Positions 25,984 through 34,846 of a DNA stretch of 64,000 nt are shown here, one piece after another; positions within the stretch are counted from its first letter, which is position 1, and each line of letters begins with the position of its first letter. The stretch comes from Dialister succinatiphilus YIT 11850. GTDB taxonomy: Bacteria > Bacillota > Negativicutes > Veillonellales > Dialisteraceae. The notes beneath the pieces are model-generated. The model saw only the letters and a program-made list of their open reading frames with translations. It was not told the origin of the DNA and searched no databases. Location: assembly GCF_000242435.1 (NCBI RefSeq), contig NZ_JH591187.1, forward strand, positions 62,001 to 126,000, given 5' to 3'. The position numbers were made by a program, and so were the translations under genes.

Positions 25984-26754
25984 GTGATTCTCTACTTCAG
26001 TGCCACAGGCACCAGTAAATATGTGGCGGAACAAATCGCCAAGGCAACCAACGACAAGATTGTTCCGCTGAAAGAATTGGTACGACAGGAGACGTATTCC
26101 ATCGCTGTGCCAGAAGGGGAAAATTTCGGGGTGGTCATGCCGACTTATTGGGAAGGCCTGCCTGCGATTTTGCTGGACTATCTGCAAAAAGTCGAGATAA
26201 ATTTGGAAGGGAGCAGCCATTACTGCTATTTTGTGGCTACTTATGGATGCGACTATGGTAATATTTTATCCACGGCGCAAAGGGGATTCAGCAAGGTGGG
26301 AATTCAGTTTGACAGCTTGTATGCGGCTCGTTTTGTCGATAATTGGAGTCCCATGTTCTACCTGAAAGATGCCCAGCACAACCGCCTCGCCGAGGAAAAT
26401 GGCGAGGCCGAGACTCGTACCATCATAGAGCAGATACTGCGCCGTGAAAAGGGGCACAGTTTGCCAGATCAGATGTCAAGTATCATGGCGGCGGCAGCTA
26501 AGGCAAATTACAACCGCATCCGAAAAACGAAAAACTTCCGTCTGGACAGGGAAAAATGTATCGGCTGCGGGCTATGTGCCAGACAATGCCCCCTCGATGC
26601 CATTGTCATGCAGGAAGGAAAGCCAAAGTGGGTCAAGGAAAAATGTACCCTGTGTCTCGGATGCTTCCATCGTTGTCCGGCGGCAGCGATTGACTACGAT
26701 GGCGGACTGCGCAACGGGCAGTATGTCAATCGTCATGTCACGCTGGATGATTGA
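25984..26754 (+). CDS. EFR1-type flavodoxin plus 2[4Fe-4S] ferredoxin fusion
   Basis: 256 residues from GTG 25984 with AGAAGGTG upstream. The N-terminal flavodoxin-like domain (FSATGTSKYVAEQIA, FMN phosphate loop about 5-19) is followed by a C-terminal bacterial ferredoxin with CIGCGLCARQCP (about 188-199) and CTLCLGCFHRCP (about 217-228). It likely supplies the electrons that reduce the radical SAM clusters in this operon, a need that such operons often meet with a dedicated carrier. The role in this cluster is inference from context. Confidence 0.88.
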   Translation: MILYFSATGTSKYVAEQIAKATNDKIVPLKELVRQETYSIAVPEGENFGVVMPTYWEGLPAILLDYLQKVEINLEGSSHYCYFVATYGCDYGNILSTAQRGFSKVGIQFDSLYAARFVDNWSPMFYLKDAQHNRLAEENGEAETRTIIEQILRREKGHSLPDQMSSIMAAAAKANYNRIRKTKNFRLDREKCIGCGLCARQCPLDAIVMQEGKPKWVKEKCTLCLGCFHRCPAAAIDYDGGLRNGQYVNRHVTLDD

Positions 26755-26767
26755 AAGGGGGATAACG

Positions 26768-27214
26768 ATGAATTACAGGCAAATGGGTGAGCGGGTTTAC
26801 ATCCGCATCGACAAAGGTGAGGAAATTCTCGCACAGATGGTGGACGTGTGCCGACAGCTTCACATATCCGCCGCGACATTTCAAGGCATCGGGGCTTGCG
26901 GCGAGGTGGAAGTAGCAACTTATATCCCGGACAGGCAGGAATTTCTGCCCCATGTGCGGAATGGTATGCTGGAGATGATTTCCCTCATGGGAAATCTCGT
27001 GACCGGAAGGCAGGGGGAATTGGTGCAGCACGCCCATGCTCTCTTTTCTGCCTTTGATGAAGCAAAGGGACGTATAGACTATCTTGGCGGTCATTTGAAA
27101 AAAGCGACGGTGCTCTACACAGCGGAACTGGTTCTTGTCCCTGTGCAGGGCGGCAAGATCGGGCTGAGATATGATGCAGCTGCGGGAATTGATGTCTGGG
27201 ATTTGGAGGCATAG
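26768..27214 (+). CDS. PPC/DUF296-domain protein
   Basis: 148 residues from ATG 26768, AGGGGG upstream. The single domain matches the PPC (DUF296) fold: YIRIDKGEEILAQMVDVCRQLHI, FQGIGACGEVEVATYI, LEMISLMGNLV and HAHALFSAFDEAKGRIDYLGGHL. The conserved histidines in HAH and GGHL suggest a metal site. Bacterial members have no settled function; plant ones are AT-hook-linked DNA binders. It lies 13 bases after the ferredoxin fusion and 2 before the hydrolase gene, so it is in the operon. Confidence 0.83.
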   Translation: MNYRQMGERVYIRIDKGEEILAQMVDVCRQLHISAATFQGIGACGEVEVATYIPDRQEFLPHVRNGMLEMISLMGNLVTGRQGELVQHAHALFSAFDEAKGRIDYLGGHLKKATVLYTAELVLVPVQGGKIGLRYDAAAGIDVWDLEA

Positions 27215-27216
27215 GT

Positions 27217-28167
27217 ATGATTTGGCAAAAAATGCTCTATGGGACTGGCGCACTTCTGCTGAGTACGGCGATTCTGCTGGCGGGAAGCATGGAAATCGGC
27301 GAGGCGGCTAAAGCCGAGAGCGGTATACGCTATTTTATGCAGGCACCGAAAGCCAAGGGCAGCGATACGCCCTACGGCAACAACACAGCGGCAGGGCATT
27401 ATGCGCAGGCCGGCGATGCAAAAATTTACTATGAGATTTATGGCAAGGGCAAGCCGCTTTTTGTCTTTCATGGCGGTGGAGTAGGTACGCCATATGAGAT
27501 GGGACAGATGATCGACAACTTGCGGAAGAATTACCAAGTGATTGTTGTGTCCACTCGCGGACACGGACGCTCGGAAATCGGACATTCGGAGCTGACCTAT
27601 GAGCAGAAGGCGAATGATATGCTGGCGGTGATGAGGGAAGTCACCGATGAGCCTGCTGTCCTGCTTGGCTTCAGCGACGGCGCATACACGGCCTACAAGG
27701 TCGCTTCCATGTACCCGGAGCGTGCCGAGCGCATCGTGGCCATCGGTGCCGGGACTCTCAAGCCGGGCTTTTTCGGCGGAGAAATGAAGGTAGCGGATTT
27801 GGAGAAAATAGATGCGGCATTTATTGAGCAGCAGAAAAGAATCATGCCGGAGCCGGAACGCTATCAGGAATTTTGCACGAACTATATGAACTTCTGGAGC
27901 AAAATGGAAGTCGGCGAAGATTTCCTGCGGACGATTGAATGCCCAGTGCTGTTGATTGCCGGAGACGAGGATGACCATGCGCCTTTGGTGACGATGGTGG
28001 AGGCAGAGCAGTATATCCCCAAGTCCAGTCTATGTATCGTCCCCAAAGCATGGCATACGGCATTTCTTGATAATTTCGATGTGACATGGACGGCCGTAGA
28101 ACAATTCCTGCAAACGGATAAAGCAAAGCTAATCGGCAGCAGGAAAGTGGAGTATAACAGAAAATAA
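27217..28167 (+). CDS. Exported or membrane-anchored alpha/beta hydrolase
   Basis: 316 residues. An N-terminal hydrophobic segment (YGTGALLLSTAILLAGSM, about 7-24) ends near EAA and works as signal peptide or anchor. The fold shows FVFHGGGVG (oxyanion HGG), the nucleophile elbow GFSDGAYTA (Ser about 151), the acid GDEDDHAP and the His in KAWHTAFLDN, so the catalytic triad is complete. It would act outside the membrane and may cleave or remodel the exported RiPP, or serve as immunity. That is speculation from position as last gene of the cluster. A terminator follows. Confidence 0.85.
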   Translation: MIWQKMLYGTGALLLSTAILLAGSMEIGEAAKAESGIRYFMQAPKAKGSDTPYGNNTAAGHYAQAGDAKIYYEIYGKGKPLFVFHGGGVGTPYEMGQMIDNLRKNYQVIVVSTRGHGRSEIGHSELTYEQKANDMLAVMREVTDEPAVLLGFSDGAYTAYKVASMYPERAERIVAIGAGTLKPGFFGGEMKVADLEKIDAAFIEQQKRIMPEPERYQEFCTNYMNFWSKMEVGEDFLRTIECPVLLIAGDEDDHAPLVTMVEAEQYIPKSSLCIVPKAWHTAFLDNFDVTWTAVEQFLQTDKAKLIGSRKVEYNRK

Positions 28168-28184
28168 TGTGATATAGGTTTTGA

Positions 28185-28215
28185 GGGGGTGCAAATGCAC
28201 CACCCCTTCTCTTTT
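28185..28215 (+). terminator. Terminator of the RiPP operon
   Basis: GGGGGTGC-AAAT-GCACCACCCC followed by TTCTCTTTTT. Confidence 0.7.
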
Positions 28216-28235
28216 TGCGGAAGCCTTGTCCTGAG

Positions 28236-28333
28236 CGGCTTCCAAGGCATACTCGCTTAACGATAGGCAGGGGGGTGCAAGGGGGTTCATCGTTAAGAGG
28301 GTTTGGGGGGGGCATCGTTATTTTGTATCAAAA
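28236..28333 (+). repeat. Left-junction sequence shared by both recombinase remnants, copy B
   Basis: Same ordered text as 20574-20645, with an extra internal CATCGTTAAGAGGGTTTGGGG duplication-like insert split around position 28300. Ends in TTTTGTATCAAAA at the point where recombinase coding begins. Confidence 0.8.
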
Positions 28334-29490
28334 TTTGCGGTAAAGGGGAACTCCTCATCACCATCATGAGCAGCCTGGCACAGGAAGAGAACCGGAGAAT
28401 TTCGGAAAACGTCACCTGGGGCCATCGGAAGCGATTCGCTGACGGGAAGGTGTGTGTGCCGTTCGGCCATTTCCTTGGCTATGACCGGGGACCGGACGGG
28501 AATCTGGTCGTCAACCGGGAACAGGCCAAGACGGTGAAACTGATTTACCGCTTGTTCCTGGACGGGTATACCTTCCACTCCATTGCCAGGGAGCTGACTT
28601 CCAGAGGGCTGGAAACTCCGGCAAGAAAGAAACGCTGGTATCCGGGGACGGTAGAGAGCATCCTGACAAATGAGAAATACAAGGGCGATGCCCTGCTGCA
28701 GAAGCGGTTCACCGTCAACTTCCTGACCAAAGAAACGAAAGCGAATGAAGGGGAAGTGCCGCAGTACTATGTGGAAAATAACCACGAAGCCATCATCAGC
28801 CCGCAGGTCTTCGACTGGGTACAGGAAGAAATCAAGCGGCGGCGTGAAGGCAGGGGACGTTACAGCGGCGTATCCATCTTCTCCAGCAAAATCAAGTGCG
28901 GCCAGTGCGGAGGCTGGTACGGGGCCAAGGTCTGGCATTCGACCGACAAGTACCGCAGAACCATCTACCGATGCAACGATAAGTTCAAGAGCCATTGCAA
29001 GACACCACATCTGACAGAGGATGATATCAAGGAAGCCTTCGTCCGGGCCGTCAATCAGCTCATCGAAAACAAAGCGGACGTACTTGACAGCATCACACTG
29101 CTGAAGGAACGGCTCACTGACACAGAAGACTTGGAAGAGGAGCGGGACAGGATAAGCACAGATTTGAACCTGCTGGCCGACAAGATACAGCAGCTCATAG
29201 CCGAGAACGCCAGGGTCGCGCAGAACCAGGATGATTATGACCGGAACTACAACGAACTGGTCAGTCGGTATGAAGCAGCGAAGACGCAGTACGACAAGAC
29301 CTGTGAAGCCATCCAGTATCGCAAGGCCCGGAGCCGTCAGATGGACAGCTTCATCAAGGAGCTTAGGAATCAGGATCTCATTAAGGAGTTCGATGCCCGG
29401 CTGTGGGGCAGCCTGGTGGATTTCATCACAGTGTACAGCAAAGACGATATCCGGGTGACCTTCAAGGACGGGACGGAAATCAGAGCATAA
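28303..29490 (+). pseudogene. Large serine recombinase lacking its catalytic domain
   Basis: The open reading runs 395 residues from TTG 28303, but homology starts at about GELLITIMSSLAQEE, the end of the resolvase domain. The N-terminal catalytic serine region of about 120 residues is missing and upstream sequence is unrelated junction DNA. The recombinase domain (GHRKRFADGKVCVPFG, FHSIARELTSRGLETP), zinc ribbon KIKCGQCGGWYGAKVW, and coiled-coil tail are intact to FKDGTEIRA. It cannot recombine on its own. A terminator at 29506 follows. Confidence 0.85.
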
Positions 29491-29505
29491 GCAGGAAAAA
29501 AGGAT

Positions 29506-29553
29506 TACGGCAGAGAATCCAAGAGGAAACGCAGGATTCTCTGCCGTATTTTT
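29506..29553 (+). terminator. Terminator after the recombinase remnant
   Basis: TACGGCAGAGAATCC/GGATTCTCTGCCGTA with TTTTT, a 15-bp perfect stem. Confidence 0.9.
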
Positions 29554-29691
29554 GATGAAGAAAATCGGAATATGATATAATAGTAAGGGTTTCAGGTGTG
29601 CGAAGTTTGAGTGAGATATAAATGTTTGGCGAAATATTTTTGCGTGATGGCCCTCTCTGCCCATCGGCAATACCGATGCTATCAAGCCCCT

Positions 29692-30546
29692 TTAAAATAC
29701 TAAATTATCAAAAATTCGTTTTGCCGCCTCCGCAATCATAGCGTCGTCAGATTTTGCATTTTTTTCCGTGCGGCGCGACATTATCGCCATGACAATGGGT
29801 TTGCGATTGGGCGGATAAATCACGGCAATATCATTCCGCGCCCCATAATCGCCTGAACCGCTCTTGTCGATAACTTTCCAACCTTGCGGAGTTTCTGCCT
29901 TGATAAGCGTGTCGGTTATGGAATTGTCGCTCATCCAATCAATCAGCAGTTTTTTCTTGTCGTCGCTCAAAATATCGCCGAATATATAGACTTGCAAATT
30001 TTTTACCATCTGTCTCGGCGTGCTAGTATCACGATTATCTTTTGGATTGAAAAGATTAAGTTCAGGTTCATTTCGCGCAGGTTTGGTAGTTTTGTCGCCA
30101 ATATTTTTAAGTGCCACCTTGAAATTTTCCACGCCGCCGATCTCCTGCAAAATTAAATTTGCCGCCGTGTTGTCACTCCACCTGAGCGATGCCGAACAAA
30201 TTTCCGCCAGCGTCATGCCATCAGCAACATGGTCTTTGGTGATTGGCGCGTAGGACAAAATATCTTCCGCCGAAAACTTACGAATTTCATTCAAATCGGA
30301 GGTATTTTTTTGTCTTAGCAATTCTGCAGCCGTAAAAACTTTGATTGTCGAGCAGTAGGAAAAACGCGTATCAGGTTTGTAGCAAATTTTTTTTCCATTC
30401 TCCATGTCAACGGCGTAAACACCAATCACGGCGTTATATTTATTTTCCAGATCAGCAAGATTTAATTTCTGCCGCGCTTGACAATCCTGAAGGCTGAAAA
30501 CCATCAAGCCACAGATTATCAAAAACAAAAAACAAAATTTCTTCAT
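29692..30546 (-). CDS. Class A beta-lactamase, ACI-1-like
   Basis: 284 residues with signal peptide MKKFCFLFLIICGLMVFSLQ. Active-site motifs: YCSTIK (Ser-x-x-Lys), WSDNTAAN (SDN), EPELN (Glu of the omega loop) and DKSGSGDYG (KSG in place of KTG). From memory the text is close to or identical with ACI-1 of Acidaminococcus, a penicillin/cephalosporin-hydrolysing enzyme found in gut Negativicutes. AGGAGG lies 5 bases before the ATG. Base composition is visibly richer in A/T than flanking genes, and it lies between a recombinase remnant and an IS3-type element, so it was acquired. Exact allele needs an alignment. Confidence 0.92.
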   Translation of the reverse strand: MKKFCFLFLIICGLMVFSLQDCQARQKLNLADLENKYNAVIGVYAVDMENGKKICYKPDTRFSYCSTIKVFTAAELLRQKNTSDLNEIRKFSAEDILSYAPITKDHVADGMTLAEICSASLRWSDNTAANLILQEIGGVENFKVALKNIGDKTTKPARNEPELNLFNPKDNRDTSTPRQMVKNLQVYIFGDILSDDKKKLLIDWMSDNSITDTLIKAETPQGWKVIDKSGSGDYGARNDIAVIYPPNRKPIVMAIMSRRTEKNAKSDDAMIAEAAKRIFDNLVF

Positions 30547-30570
30547 AATAACCTCCTACTATCTGTTGAA

Positions 30571-30594
30571 CGACCCGCCAAATTCAACGGGTCG
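30571..30594. other. Small hairpin before the beta-lactamase ribosome site
   Basis: CGACCCG-CCAAATTCAA-CGGGTCG, in the 5' leader of the beta-lactamase mRNA. Could be an old terminator or element end. Confidence 0.4.
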
Positions 30595-30821
30595 TATTGG
30601 CTCAATAGAGCGTGATCATCAGCAATTAGCACTCTTATTGCCATTACTAATACATCACTTCATACAATCAAAGATGCAGTCACTTGCACTTGTCAACAAA
30701 AATTGGACACAAAACTAAAAAAATCAGGCATAAAAAACGAATCGATGTACAAGATTCATCAACTTTTCTGACATCCTTCAAGCTTGTTAGACAAACCATG
30801 CCATCGATAATGCAGACGAGA

Positions 30822-31676
30822 TCAGCAGATGGGCGTGTGACGTTCCCGATACTGCTTCGGCGTCAGGTAGCCTAAGGAATAGGCTGGCCTCTGTTCATTG
30901 AAGAAAAGAATGTAGTCATCCACCTCCTCCTTGACCGGTTTCTCGCCGGTCACATGCAAGTCCATGAACAGCTTCGCCTTGATCCATCCATTGATGGACT
31001 CCATAGCGGCATTGTCTGTGGGGGTCCCGGCACGTGACATGGATCGGGTGATGCCGTACATGGGCAATAGCTCGTTGTAGGCTTTGGAGGCGTAGACCGA
31101 TCCCTGGTCAGAATGGAGAACCATTTGGTGCTCCGGATGCCGTTTTTGCCACTCAATCAGATTTTCCAGTCCGCTGATGTAAGTCATGCGATCACCGCGT
31201 TTTGCAGAGAGGGAATGACTGACAATCTCATTGTTCCATAGATCCATATAAAGAGTCAGTTCATGGTAGATGCCTTTCACATAAAAAGCGGTCATATCAC
31301 TCACGATGCACTGCATTGGCCCATCGATCTGCATTTCAGACATGAGCAGGTTGGGAAATATCCGCGCTGGATCGCCAGCCTTCTTGTACCTGTAGTGCTT
31401 GGATTTGCTCTTGATTCCCGCAATCCTACAGCATTTGTGGGCATAGGGATCGGACAGGACAATCTCTTTGTCCAACCGTATCTTGGCGTTCAGCCAGCGA
31501 TAGCCGTGCGATGGATACTTCCAATGGTACTCCTGGAACAGCAGGACGTTGCTCAAAAGGCGCTTTTCTTTGCCCGACGGCTGAGAAAGATGTTTTTTCC
31601 AAGCGTAGAAACTGCTCCTCTGGATGCCCATTGTCTTGCAAAGAAGCTTCACCGGAATTTCTCCGGATAGTTCCAT
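30822..31676 (-). CDS. IS3-family transposase OrfB (DDE integrase core)
   Basis: 284 residues. HTH_21-like start (GIQRSSFYAWKKHLSQP), then an rve DDE domain: DGPMQCIVSDMTAFYV (first Asp), VLHSDQGSVYAS (second Asp) and AAMESINGWIKAKLF (Glu). The ATG lies two bases after the orfA stop (TAATCATG), so expression by termination-reinitiation is possible. No A6G slippery heptamer is seen near the junction, and the usual programmed -1 frameshift is not evident. Complete and apparently active. Confidence 0.92.
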   Translation of the reverse strand: MELSGEIPVKLLCKTMGIQRSSFYAWKKHLSQPSGKEKRLLSNVLLFQEYHWKYPSHGYRWLNAKIRLDKEIVLSDPYAHKCCRIAGIKSKSKHYRYKKAGDPARIFPNLLMSEMQIDGPMQCIVSDMTAFYVKGIYHELTLYMDLWNNEIVSHSLSAKRGDRMTYISGLENLIEWQKRHPEHQMVLHSDQGSVYASKAYNELLPMYGITRSMSRAGTPTDNAAMESINGWIKAKLFMDLHVTGEKPVKEEVDDYILFFNEQRPAYSLGYLTPKQYRERHTPIC

Positions 31677-31678
31677 GA

Positions 31679-32029
31679 TTACTTGATAATCTTGTTGCCG
31701 TACAGAATTACAGTACCATCCCCCTTCACCTCGTAGCCTTTTTTTAGCCGTGCCTCGGTTATCTTGGCCTTGATTAGTTCCTGGATAAGTTCTTCCTTTG
31801 TCATCGCCTTCAGTTCATCCAGCTCTGCCGGAGCTTTCTTGAACGAGGGCGCACAGATGCTTCTTCGTCCCTGCTTGGGCGGCAACTGGTTGGCATCCCG
31901 GTACATTCTCATGTAATTCCGTGCCGTCTGCTCATTGATAACGTATTCCTCTGCAGCTTCATACCGGCTGATTTCGCCGTCGTAAATGCGGCGGCCAATG
32001 TCCAATCTCTGTTCTTTTGTGTACTTCAC
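31679..32029 (-). CDS. IS3-family transposase OrfA
   Basis: 116 residues. An N-terminal helix-turn-helix (YDGEISRYEAAEEYVINEQTARNYMRMYRD) is followed by a linker and a C-terminal helical segment (LDELKAMTKEELIQELIKAKITEARLKKGYEV), as usual for the DNA-binding subunit that joins OrfB to recognise the IS ends. AGGAGG before the ATG. Confidence 0.88.
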   Translation of the reverse strand: MKYTKEQRLDIGRRIYDGEISRYEAAEEYVINEQTARNYMRMYRDANQLPPKQGRRSICAPSFKKAPAELDELKAMTKEELIQELIKAKITEARLKKGYEVKGDGTVILYGNKIIK

Positions 32030-32189
32030 GGCAAACCTCCTGTCCTGTGAGGGAGAATTTCTGTCCGATAATTAATTTCGTACTATCCGTACAGTATACA
32101 CCGTATGTCCAAAAATTACCCCCTCCGTGTCCAATTTTAGTTTACCACTTCAAGATTCACCACAAACCAAACACGAGAGGTGCTACGTG

Positions 32190-33551
32190 ATGTCTCAATT
32201 ATACACCAGTCAGCCGACAGTTAACAGACTCCTGACGACTTTTTCTTCCTTGTTCCCATCTGCGACGAGACGGACGCGCCATCTGCTGGCGTGGTTACTC
32301 ATTGCTCAACTGGCTCTGGAGTCGGCGCCGTCGGTGCGCTGCCTGTTCCGGCAGTTCCTATCGAAGCAGACGGACGCATCGCTCAACAGCTATTACCGCG
32401 CCCTTGGCAACGGCCTCGTCACGGATGCATCCATTCGCCAGGCCTTGGCGCTGCAGGCGCTTGCCATAGTGCCAGAGGCACTGCGGCAGGAGCCTATCCG
32501 GCTCAGCGTGGACGACACGTCCATTGCCAAGTGGGGCAAGCACTTCGACGGTGTAGGCATCCTGTACGACCACGCCAAACACGATGGCAAGTCCTATTTC
32601 AATGGGCATGCCTTCGTCAGCCTGACGATGAGCGTGCCGGTCCTCCATGAGACCGCAGGCAAGCAGCAGATCCGTTATATCGCGGTGCCGATTGGCTACG
32701 TCATGAGCAACGGCGAAGCCTCGAAGCTGACACTTGCCTGCCAGCTTCTCGATGAAGTCATGCCAATCCTTGAAAAACGCCAGGTCATCCTGCTCTTCGA
32801 TAGCTGGTACGCCAAGCGCGAGTTGCTCGCACATGCTCTCAGCTATCCGAATCTCAATGTGACCTGCAATGCACGCCACGATACGGCCATGTTCGAGTTG
32901 CCGGATTCGACGGCAGGCCGTCGCGGCCGTCCACCAAAGTACGGTAAACGCTTGATGCTGGACGAGATTGCCAATGATCTCACGAATTACCTTTGCCGGA
33001 TGGACAACTATTTTGTTGCTCACCGTCTGGTGAAAACGCGCATCTTTGGCGACCATACCGTCCATGCCTATGTGACGCTGAGCAAGAGTGGCTCGTACCG
33101 TCTCTTTTTCAGCACCATAGATCCGATGGCGCTGCACATGAGCATTGCTTGGCAGGAGAACAAAGGGCTCCGCAACACCAGCTCCAAGCATATGGCGATT
33201 TACCCGCTCAAGCTCTACAAGCTCCGCTGGGGCATTGAGACGAACTACTACGAGCAGAAGATGTTCTGGGAGCTCGGCAGCTACAAAGTTCGCACAAAGA
33301 CTGCGATTGAGCATCTGCTGAACCTAACGAATTCCGGGCACGCTCTCATGAAGATCCTGCCGTATGAGGACGAGCGGCTGAACACCTACCGGGACAAGAG
33401 CCCGCAAGAGCTGCGGCACGCGCTAAGCCAGCAGATCCACAAGGAAGTATTTTTCGCCACTTTGGTGTCCAAAGCCCAAAGTAGCATAAATTCAAGCACA
33501 TTGCTCAAGGCTTTGCAAGCATTGGCTTGGGGCGATGAGCAAGCGGCTTAA
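32190..33551 (+). CDS. IS4/IS701-type DDE transposase
   Basis: 453 residues from ATG 32190 (MSQLYTSQ), GAGAGGTG upstream; a longer reading would start inside the IS3 end. RNase H-like DDE motifs: LSVDDTSIAKWGKHFDG (Asp), VILLFDSWYAKREL (Asp) and KLRWGIETNYYEQK (Glu of the YREK-like region). The insertion sequence ends could not be fixed by eye: left boundary is within about 43 bases of the IS3 end and right boundary before 33616. It probably forms a composite with the neighbouring element. Confidence 0.85.
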   Translation: MSQLYTSQPTVNRLLTTFSSLFPSATRRTRHLLAWLLIAQLALESAPSVRCLFRQFLSKQTDASLNSYYRALGNGLVTDASIRQALALQALAIVPEALRQEPIRLSVDDTSIAKWGKHFDGVGILYDHAKHDGKSYFNGHAFVSLTMSVPVLHETAGKQQIRYIAVPIGYVMSNGEASKLTLACQLLDEVMPILEKRQVILLFDSWYAKRELLAHALSYPNLNVTCNARHDTAMFELPDSTAGRRGRPPKYGKRLMLDEIANDLTNYLCRMDNYFVAHRLVKTRIFGDHTVHAYVTLSKSGSYRLFFSTIDPMALHMSIAWQENKGLRNTSSKHMAIYPLKLYKLRWGIETNYYEQKMFWELGSYKVRTKTAIEHLLNLTNSGHALMKILPYEDERLNTYRDKSPQELRHALSQQIHKEVFFATLVSKAQSSINSSTLLKALQALAWGDEQAA

Positions 33552-33615
33552 AAGCTGTAAACTGTTGTATAATAGTAGAAAATTATGGAACTCAGGGACG
33601 GCAGGTGAAGCGACA

Positions 33616-34830
33616 ATGGAACGGATTGAAGGAACAGTTACAACGGCAATATCGTATGCCAAGAGTATCGATGAGAAAGCGAGGGAACAAATCCGCCGCA
33701 TGTGCAGCTATGAGCTGACGAAGGGGAGCCGGGTGCGGATTATGCCGGACGTCCATGCCGGGAAAGGCTGTACGATTGGTACGACGATGACAATCACAGA
33801 CAAGGCAGTACCGAACATCGTCGGCGTGGACATCGGCTGTGGCATGTATACGATTGCTCTTGACAAGCAGCCGATTGATTTTGCCAGACTCGATGAAGCG
33901 GCTCACATCGTACCTTCCGGGATGAATGTCTGGCCTGAGAAACAGGCTGACTTCAATTTGCAGCGGCTCTATTGTTATGACAAGCTGAAAAAACTGTCTT
34001 GGATTGCCTGCAGTATCGGTACCCTGGGAGGCGGGAATCATTTCATCGAGGTCGATAAAACCCATGATGGTCGACATTATCTCGTCATCCATACAGGAAG
34101 CCGGAACCTGGGAAAACAGGTGGCGGAGATTTATCAGCGCATGGCCGTTGAGCTGAATGCCCATGATGAAACACTGGAAGAACGGCTCCAGCATATCATA
34201 GCAGAATACAAGGCAGCAGGACGGCAAAAAGAAATCCAGAAGGCCATCCAGCAGGCGAAGTCAGAACAACGCAGAGAAAAGCTGCCGGAAGATCTTTGCT
34301 TTGTCTCCGGAAAATACCTGAGGCAGTATCTGCATGATGTGGCTCTTTGCCAGCAGTTTGCTAGACTGAACCGGGAGCAGATTGCCAAAAAACTGCTGGA
34401 AAGAGCCGGCCTTCAGCCCGGCGAAGCGTTTCATACCATTCACAACTACATCGATGTCGATGAGATGATTCTCAGAAAAGGAGCCATCGCCGCACATAAG
34501 GGTGAAAAGGTTCTCATTCCCATCAACATGCGTGACGGAAGCATCCTGGCACTCGGCAAAGGCAATGCCGAGTGGAATTACTCTGCCCCGCACGGCGCAG
34601 GCCGCATCATGTCCCGTACCCAGGCAATCAAAGAGCTTTCCCTCAAGGAATACCAGCAGGAGATGGCAGGCGTATATACAACATCGGTAAACGAAGGTAC
34701 CATTGACGAGGCTCCTATGGCCTACAAATCCCTTGACGATATCTTGGATGTCATCGGTGACACCGTGGACGTTATCGACGTGATGAAACCAGTCTATAAT
34801 TTCAAGGCGGCAGAGGAGAAGCATTTCTAA
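33616..34830 (+). CDS. rtcB: RtcB-type RNA ligase
   Basis: 404 residues from ATG 33616 (MERIEGTVTT). Metal and guanylate-binding motifs are complete: DVHAGKGCTIGTTM, VGVDIGCGM (metal-binding Cys), GGGNHFIE, HTGSRNLGK, HTIHNYID, and SAPHGAGRIMSR with the His that carries GMP. RtcB joins 2',3'-cyclic phosphate to 5'-OH RNA ends and repairs tRNA cut by toxins. It sits within the mobile region directly after a transposase and 16 bases before a nuclease-like gene, suggesting an acquired repair/defence pair rather than housekeeping. The gene starts 64 bases after the transposase stop. Confidence 0.93.
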   Translation: MERIEGTVTTAISYAKSIDEKAREQIRRMCSYELTKGSRVRIMPDVHAGKGCTIGTTMTITDKAVPNIVGVDIGCGMYTIALDKQPIDFARLDEAAHIVPSGMNVWPEKQADFNLQRLYCYDKLKKLSWIACSIGTLGGGNHFIEVDKTHDGRHYLVIHTGSRNLGKQVAEIYQRMAVELNAHDETLEERLQHIIAEYKAAGRQKEIQKAIQQAKSEQRREKLPEDLCFVSGKYLRQYLHDVALCQQFARLNREQIAKKLLERAGLQPGEAFHTIHNYIDVDEMILRKGAIAAHKGEKVLIPINMRDGSILALGKGNAEWNYSAPHGAGRIMSRTQAIKELSLKEYQQEMAGVYTTSVNEGTIDEAPMAYKSLDDILDVIGDTVDVIDVMKPVYNFKAAEEKHF

Positions 34831-34846
34831 AGCATCGGGAAGTGAA

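Larger units (their letters stand above)
30691..32146 (-). mobile_element. IS3-family insertion sequence
   Basis: About 1.46 kb. Terminal inverted repeats TGTCAACAAAAATTGGACAC (30691-30710) and, inverted, GGTAAACTAAAATTGGACAC (32146-32127) differ at three positions. A possible 3-bp ACT target duplication sits at 30688 and 32147. The two overlapping-style frames orfA and orfB are inside on the minus strand. It abuts the next transposase gene. Confidence 0.8.

Noticed and set aside
28303-29490. Intact site-specific recombinase
   Set aside because: Although the frame is open for 395 codons, the catalytic resolvase domain is missing and upstream sequence is unrelated.
31674-31690. Programmed frameshift joining orfA and orfB of the IS3-type element
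   Set aside because: No A-rich slippery heptamer is visible near the junction, and orfB has its own ATG two bases after the orfA stop.
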